11,955 nt of DNA from an uncultured Lachnospiraceae bacterium (GTDB taxonomy: Bacteria; Bacillota; Clostridia; Lachnospirales; Lachnospiraceae): contig CANTGP010000052.1 of NCBI GenBank assembly GCA_947653315.1, positions 1 to 11,955 of the forward strand, read 5' to 3'. Below are positions 8,031-11,955 of the stretch, piece by piece; position 1 is the stretch's first letter; each line of letters starts with the position of its first letter. A program made the position numbers and the translations under genes. Below the pieces are notes generated by a model, which was not told the DNA's origin, made no database searches, and saw nothing but the letters and a program-made list of their open reading frames with translations.

Positions 8031-9527
8031 GTGAACGGATCAGCCATGAACGGTTTGTTGGTTGCTTTGTGCCAGGACGGTGGAAAGCATTTATATGAAC
8101 AGATTTACGGATACATAAAGGAAGAAATCAGGAAAGGGAGGCTTCGCTTTGGGGAGAGGCTTCCCTCTACTCGTTCCCTGTCGGAATTCCTGCAGGTGTC
8201 CCGCAGTACGGTAGAGCTTGCTTATGGACAGCTTCTTTCGGAAGGATACATTGAGGCGAGACCGTACCGGGGATATTTTGTCTGTCAGGTGGAGGAATTA
8301 TTTGATTTGGCGGATTGGGGGACAGCCGTAAAAAGCGGCGCGCCTTTCCGGGAAACGGGACGGGAATCCGGTGCGGCGGACGGGGAACGCAATGCGGGGG
8401 AACGGCGGAAGGAGCCGGGAGAAACGGCAGGCAGTCCGTATGTATGTGATTTTTCACCGGACGGAATCGACATGACGGTATTTCCCTATGCGACATGGAA
8501 GAAGATTACGAAGGATATATTGGTGGATGCCAACAGCGAAATGTTTTCTTCCGGTTCCCCGAAGGGAGATTATGCGCTGCGGGAAACCATTGCCCGTTAC
8601 CTCCATTCCTCCAGGGGGGTGAACTGCAGGCCGGAACAGGTGATTATCGGGGCGGGAAACGATTATATCCTCATGCTGTTGGAGAAGATTTTGGGCAGGC
8701 ATGTGGAGGTTGCCATGGAAAATCCCACGTACCGGAAGGCATACCGCATCTTCGAGTCTTTTGCATACCCCATATCCGCGGTGGAAATGGACGGTTTTGG
8801 CATGAGTGTGGAAGGGCTTAGGAAGACTGCGGCGAAAGTAGCGTATGTGATGCCCTCCCACCAATATCCCATGGGCGTGGTCATGCCCATCGGGCGCCGG
8901 ATGGAACTGTTAAAATGGGCAGGAGAGCAGGAAGGACGCTATGTCATCGAGGACGATTATGACAGCGAATTCCGTTTCAAGGGAAAACCCATTCCGTCGC
9001 TGCAGGCATCCGACCGGCTTGGAAAAGTCATTTATACCGGAACATTCTCCAAATCCATTGCTCCTGCCATCCGTATCGGATATATGGTGCTGCCCCTGCC
9101 GCTGCTGCGCGTATATGAGGAACGGTGCCGTATTTATTCCACGACGGTATCACGTATTGACCAAAGGATATTGAATGAGTTCATTGCAGGAGGGCATTTT
9201 GAGCGGCACCTGAACCGGATGCGGAAAGTATACCGTGAAAAGCATGACCTGATGGTAAACGGATGCAGGGGGATGGGGCGGAACTTCGCATTGTCGGGGG
9301 AAAATGCAGGGCTGCACCTGTTGCTGCGGGACAAGCGGGGACGGAGTGAAAAGCTGCTGGTGGAACGGGCAGTGAAAGCCGGTGTGAGGGTATACGGACT
9401 GTCGGAATTTTGCATGGACGGCGTGGCGCCGAAGCAGGAGGGCGGTACGGTAGTCCTCGGCTATGCGGCGTTGGATAAGGGGCAGATCCGAACGGGATTG
9501 GAGTTGCTGGAGAAGGTTTGGGCATAG
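8031..9527 (+). CDS. MocR-type regulator (GntR wHTH fused to aminotransferase-like domain)
   Basis: 498 residues from GTG 8031; an in-frame ATG at 8046 is an equally possible start, as neither has a strong Shine-Dalgarno. The gene starts 3 bases after the DUF2225 stop, so translational coupling is likely. Residues 19-86 form a GntR winged helix: LYEQIYGYIKEEI, LPSTRSLSEFLQVSRSTVELAY, then EGYIEARPYRGYFV. A charged Gly/Glu/Arg linker spans about 100-135. Residues 138-498 are a fold-type I aminotransferase domain with GSPKGDYALRE (175-185), the pyridine-nitrogen Asp in IEDDYDSEFR (306-315), and the PLP lysine K341 in TFSKSIAPAIRIGY. MocR proteins (PdxR, GabR) use PLP or its adducts as effector and usually control vitamin B6, amino acid or GABA genes. 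No such gene is adjacent, so its target is unknown. Confidence 0.93.
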   Translation: MNGSAMNGLLVALCQDGGKHLYEQIYGYIKEEIRKGRLRFGERLPSTRSLSEFLQVSRSTVELAYGQLLSEGYIEARPYRGYFVCQVEELFDLADWGTAVKSGAPFRETGRESGAADGERNAGERRKEPGETAGSPYVCDFSPDGIDMTVFPYATWKKITKDILVDANSEMFSSGSPKGDYALRETIARYLHSSRGVNCRPEQVIIGAGNDYILMLLEKILGRHVEVAMENPTYRKAYRIFESFAYPISAVEMDGFGMSVEGLRKTAAKVAYVMPSHQYPMGVVMPIGRRMELLKWAGEQEGRYVIEDDYDSEFRFKGKPIPSLQASDRLGKVIYTGTFSKSIAPAIRIGYMVLPLPLLRVYEERCRIYSTTVSRIDQRILNEFIAGGHFERHLNRMRKVYREKHDLMVNGCRGMGRNFALSGENAGLHLLLRDKRGRSEKLLVERAVKAGVRVYGLSEFCMDGVAPKQEGGTVVLGYAALDKGQIRTGLELLEKVWA

Positions 9528-9631
9528 ACATAAGCACGTTCCGTATGGTAAAATCTGTGGTAAGGAATATTTCCAAACACGCTCTGGGTTCCGGATAATT
9601 ATTTTTGGGGAAATGTTCCTTGGAAAAAGAC

Positions 9632-9659
9632 TTGCAAAAACCGGAAAATTCCGTATGAT
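9632..9659 (+). promoter_or_regulatory. Sigma-A promoter of the chemoreceptor gene
   Basis: TTGCAA (9632-9637), a 16-base spacer, then TATGAT (9654-9659), with a start near 9666 and a leader of about 45 bases. The spacer contains the inverted repeat CGGAA-AA-TTCCG (9642-9653), directly against the -10. That may be a regulator site. Confidence 0.65.
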
Positions 9660-9710
9660 GGAAGTAGTGCAGTCGTTTTGTTTGGAATCTAAAAAAGAGA
9701 GGACAAGTAA

Positions 9711-11078
9711 ATGATGATGGAAAAAAGAAAAAGGGCGCTGATGAAATCGGTTTCTGAGCTGAAGGATGCCGATTATTCAAGAGTCCCGGAACTTGACAGT
9801 ATTTACCGCAGACTCCGGAAAGGCAGGGAGCAGTTCGCGGAGCTACTGGATAAGAATATTAAAGCGGTTATGCAGATCAGTTCTTTGGACCTGACCATGC
9901 AGCACCAGACAGAGAAAATCATGGATATTTCCCGGAATGTGGAAAAGGCGACGGAAACGATTTTCGGCGCTTCCTGGGAAAGTGCCGGGTCGTCCGGCAG
10001 GGCAAACAACCAGCATGAGGAATTGACGAATACGATTCTCGACGTGTCTTCGGCAACGGGGGAAGTATATAAGCGGATTGAGGAAGGGCAGGCGGAACTG
10101 ACCGGGATTAAGGAACTTTCCGACCAAACGATCGCCGTCTCCAATGCGCTGCGTCAGGATATGGATGATTTGATGTCCATTATCGGGCGGATGAACGAAG
10201 TTATTGCCGGAATCGGCTCCATTTCCTTACAGACGAACCTTTTGGCTCTAAACGCTTCCATCGAAGCCGCCCGGGCAGGGGAAGCGGGACGGGGGTTTGC
10301 CGTGGTGGCGGGTGAAATCCGTACTTTGGCGGAGGAAACCCAAAAACTGACCGGCAATATGAGTGAATTTGTGGAAAATATTGAAAGTGCATCGCAGAAA
10401 AGCCTGGACAGCACGTCCGATACCATTGCCGTCCTTAACAACATGTCGGAAAAGATTAAGCATGTATGGGAGTTAAACGACGAGAGCCAAGTCCATGTGT
10501 CCAAGGTGAATGAGTCCATGGGGTCCATCGCGGCGGTCAGTGAGGAAATCAGCAGTTCCATGACGGAAATGGAGAACCAGCTCAAGGACAGTACGGATTT
10601 CATGCGTCAGGTCAGCCAGGAGCTAAAGAAGGCGGTGGAACCGGTGGTGGGTATCGAAAAAATGCTGGATGATGCGGTAAAACAGATGGGAAGCATGACG
10701 GAAGACGCCTTTTTCCATTTGGAAAACAGCGAATTCGCCCAGTATGTGAACAATGCCATCAACGCGCACCACACATGGCTTGGAAATTTAAAGCGCATGG
10801 TGGATGAACGGACGGTAATTCCCCTGCAGTTGGATTCCTCCAAGTGCGGATTCGGACATTTTTACTATGCCATGTCGCCGAAAATCCCCGGCGTAAAACC
10901 GATTTGGGAAGGTCTTGGACCCAAGCACAAAAAATTCCATGAATACGGCGGGGCGGTCATCCATGCAATTAACAATGGGGATTATTCCGGTGCGGAACGG
11001 GTATACCGGGAAGCGGAGAATTATTCCAGGGAATTGATTTCGGATATGCAGAGAATGGTGGAGATCATCAAGGGGTAA
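9711..11078 (+). CDS. Soluble methyl-accepting chemotaxis protein with C-terminal CZB domain
   Basis: 455 residues. The start is ATG 9711, with GAGAGGA (9697-9703) 7 bases upstream; ATG codons follow at 9714 and 9717. There is no membrane segment, HAMP or PAS domain, so this is a cytoplasmic receptor. A short N-terminal helical region (1-60) leads into a long coiled coil. The signalling tip is at 167-210: [20 protein letters not shown], then [18 protein letters not shown], the conserved CheA/CheW-binding hairpin. The C-terminus (about 340-452) is a chemoreceptor zinc-binding (CZB) domain with H353 in HHTW, C379 in CGFGHF, and H406 and H410 in HKKFH. In characterised receptors such as Helicobacter TlpD, this Cys/His3 zinc site responds to zinc or hypochlorous acid. 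The likely role is therefore internal redox or zinc sensing. It has its own promoter and a convergent terminator. No che gene lies in the window. Confidence 0.95.
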   Translation: MMMEKRKRALMKSVSELKDADYSRVPELDSIYRRLRKGREQFAELLDKNIKAVMQISSLDLTMQHQTEKIMDISRNVEKATETIFGASWESAGSSGRANNQHEELTNTILDVSSATGEVYKRIEEGQAELTGIKELSDQTIAVSNALRQDMDDLMSIIGRMNEVIAGIGSISLQTNLLALNASIEAARAGEAGRGFAVVAGEIRTLAEETQKLTGNMSEFVENIESASQKSLDSTSDTIAVLNNMSEKIKHVWELNDESQVHVSKVNESMGSIAAVSEEISSSMTEMENQLKDSTDFMRQVSQELKKAVEPVVGIEKMLDDAVKQMGSMTEDAFFHLENSEFAQYVNNAINAHHTWLGNLKRMVDERTVIPLQLDSSKCGFGHFYYAMSPKIPGVKPIWEGLGPKHKKFHEYGGAVIHAINNGDYSGAERVYREAENYSRELISDMQRMVEIIKG

Positions 11079-11109
11079 CGGATGTATCCCCGAAAAAACA
11101 TGCTAATCA

Positions 11110-11136
11110 AGTAGGGGAAGGTTTTTCTCCCCTACT
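11110..11136 (+). other. First hairpin downstream of the chemoreceptor gene
   Basis: AGTAGGGGA (11110-11118) and TCCCCTACT (11128-11136) form a perfect 9-bp stem with a 9-base loop rich in T. The following bases are GC-rich, not T, so it is not a typical intrinsic terminator. Confidence 0.55.
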
Positions 11137-11144
11137 CGCCGCGC

Positions 11145-11185
11145 GCCCCGCATGCTGTGAAACAGCAAACTTCCATATGCGGGGC
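11145..11185 (+). other. Second, branched hairpin downstream of the chemoreceptor gene
   Basis: GCCCCGCAT (11145-11153) pairs perfectly with ATGCGGGGC (11177-11185). Directly inside lies a second stem, GCTGT-GAA-ACAGC (11154-11166), followed by an unpaired stretch 11167-11176. The coaxial double stem looks like designed RNA structure. It matches no riboswitch or ribozyme core that I can recall. It may equally be a dispersed intergenic repeat. Confidence 0.5.
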
Positions 11186-11202
11186 TGTGCATAAAAAGAT
11201 AT

Positions 11203-11232
11203 ACCCGCAGTAACGAATTACTGCGGGTTTTT
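11203..11232 (+). terminator. Intrinsic terminator, probably bidirectional
   Basis: ACCCGCAGTAA (11203-11213) and TTACTGCGGGT (11218-11228) form a perfect 11-bp stem with tetraloop CGAA. Five T follow (11228-11232) on the plus strand. On the minus strand the sequence after the stem is TATATCTTTTT. It lies between the chemoreceptor stop and the convergent YtxH-like gene stop at 11243, so it can serve both. Confidence 0.92.
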
Positions 11233-11242
11233 CCGGCTTCGG

Positions 11243-11716
11243 TCAGATGGAATCTGCGGAATTGTCTTCCTCATCATCGTCAAAAAATTCTTCAATTTTG
11301 GATTCCGTGGTTCCGGCAATGTCTTTTGCCGCTTCCTTTACGGCTGCCGCCGTTTCCGCCGTTACTTCTTTTGCAGCATGTGCCATATCTTTTGCGGCAT
11401 TTGTCATATCTTTTGCCGCCTGCGTAACGCCTTCTTTTACGTTGTCCGTAACGTCTGCCGCTTTTTCTGCCGCTTCTTTCATGGTTTCCGCCGCCGCGTC
11501 TTCCGCTTTCTCAAGATTCAGTGCAACATAGTTACGGGTTGCGTCTTTGCTTTCCGTATCGTCATCGAGATCATCGCTGAAGTCATCATAATCATCATCG
11601 CCCTCCATACCGTCGGAGAGGGAGGAATTTTTATTCTGCAAATAATAATAGGCGCCTGCCACCGCCGCACCTGCAAAGGCAGTAAACATTAATAATTTGC
11701 TGAATTTTTTAGCCAT
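11243..11716 (-). CDS. YtxH-like membrane-anchored Ala-rich coiled-coil protein
   Basis: 157 residues. AAAGGAG (11730-11724) lies 7 bases before the ATG at 11716. A positively charged start (MAKKFSK) leads into a single hydrophobic segment at about 8-25 (LLMFTAFAGAAVAGAYYYL). This is a typical YtxH-type anchor with a Gly/Ala-rich helix. An acidic stretch follows (39-56, Asp-rich), then an Ala/Lys/Glu-rich helix (65-137), and an acidic tail (FFDDDEEDNSADSI). The helix has three near-identical heptads, AAKDMTN, AAKDMAH and AAKEVTA (100-120), like LEA-type or apolipoprotein-like repeats. YtxH-type proteins are linked to general stress in Bacillus, but their molecular role is unknown and the match here is to overall architecture only. 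It converges on the chemoreceptor gene and shares its terminator. Confidence 0.85.
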   Translation of the reverse strand: MAKKFSKLLMFTAFAGAAVAGAYYYLQNKNSSLSDGMEGDDDYDDFSDDLDDDTESKDATRNYVALNLEKAEDAAAETMKEAAEKAADVTDNVKEGVTQAAKDMTNAAKDMAHAAKEVTAETAAAVKEAAKDIAGTTESKIEEFFDDDEEDNSADSI

Positions 11717-11741
11717 AGAAATACTCCTTTCAAATTCGGTG

Positions 11742-11955
11742 TTATAGGAATATATTAATACTATTTTGCCAAAAAGGAAAGAGATTATGTGTAAATTTTT
11801 TATGAATAAGTAATGCGTATTTTTTTGGACAATCCTCCTCGCCTCTGAAATCTTCTGCGTTCCCGGTAGCTTGCAGTTGTTCGGCCGGATGTTCTTTTCT
11901 ATTTTTTACCTGTTTCTGCATTTCATTTGCCTGCTTTTGCAGTTCGTTTGTGACT
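11742..11955 (-). CDS. C-terminal end of an unrecognised reading frame (partial)
   Basis: The minus strand is open from the window edge to a TAA at 11744-11742, about 71 codons. The first half (NELQKQANEMQKQVKNRKE) is rich in Gln, Lys and Glu and reads like the end of a coiled-coil protein. The last 25 or so residues come from very AT-rich DNA (11745-11825) that looks more like intergenic sequence, and the peptide there is unremarkable. The stop lies 25 bases before the YtxH-like ATG, which would fit an operon. The whole frame could be a chance opening, a decayed gene end, or the true C-terminus of a protein outside the window. Confidence 0.4.
   Translation of the reverse strand, partial: VTNELQKQANEMQKQVKNRKEHPAEQLQATGNAEDFRGEEDCPKKYALLIHKKFTHNLFPFWQNSINIFL

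Noticed and set aside
9528..9631. Terminator between the MocR-type gene and the chemoreceptor promoter
   Set aside because: No GC-rich stem followed by a T-run was found; only short GGAA/TTCC pairings.
9181..9780. Minus-strand open frame of 199 codons
   Set aside because: It is antisense to the end of the MocR-type gene and the chemoreceptor promoter. The product is Pro/Ser/Arg-rich with no domain.

Overview
The window looks like a chromosomal segment from a Clostridia member, most likely a Lachnospiraceae. The grounds are moderate GC, strong AGGAGG-type ribosome binding sites, sigma-A promoters of TTGACA/TATAAT type, a glutaminyl-tRNA synthetase of the kind found in that family, and a small two-helix membrane protein resembling one I know from it. 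This placement comes from remembered family resemblance, not a search. I see no mobile element, CRISPR array, tRNA or rRNA.

Layout, left to right. Bases 1-649 carry, on the minus strand, the N-terminal part of a membrane-anchored extracellular protein with its own near-consensus promoter. Divergent from it is a 449-residue hemerythrin-receiver fusion (956-2305). A small two-helix membrane protein follows (2462-2971), then guaB (IMP dehydrogenase, 3116-4570). The guaB promoter is embedded in a 43-bp near-perfect dyad. After a strong terminator comes a small XRE-type regulator (4786-5160), then a non-coding stretch with a promoter and a long hairpin. glnS (5446-7134), a DUF2225-type zinc-ribbon protein (7158-8027) and a MocR-type GntR/aminotransferase regulator (8031-9527) are packed closely and probably co-transcribed. 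A soluble chemoreceptor with a C-terminal CZB domain (9711-11078) has its own promoter. It ends in a 3' region with three hairpins, the last a likely bidirectional terminator. On the minus strand, converging on it, are a YtxH-like anchored Ala-rich coiled-coil protein (11243-11716) and the tail of another reading frame at the right edge.

How the genes may work together. Housekeeping functions (GMP synthesis, Gln-tRNA charging) are interleaved with signalling proteins. The hemerythrin-receiver protein should bind O2 or sense redox state and take phosphate from a kinase. The CZB receptor is of a type that senses zinc or oxidants from the cytoplasm and feeds CheA. Both point to redox or oxygen behaviour in an anaerobe, but they are not adjacent and nothing here proves a shared pathway. 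The least explained signals are the guaB promoter dyad, the middle domain of the hemerythrin fusion, the distant Shine-Dalgarno of glnS with a hairpin in between, the hairpin upstream of glnS, and the structured 3' region of the chemoreceptor gene.
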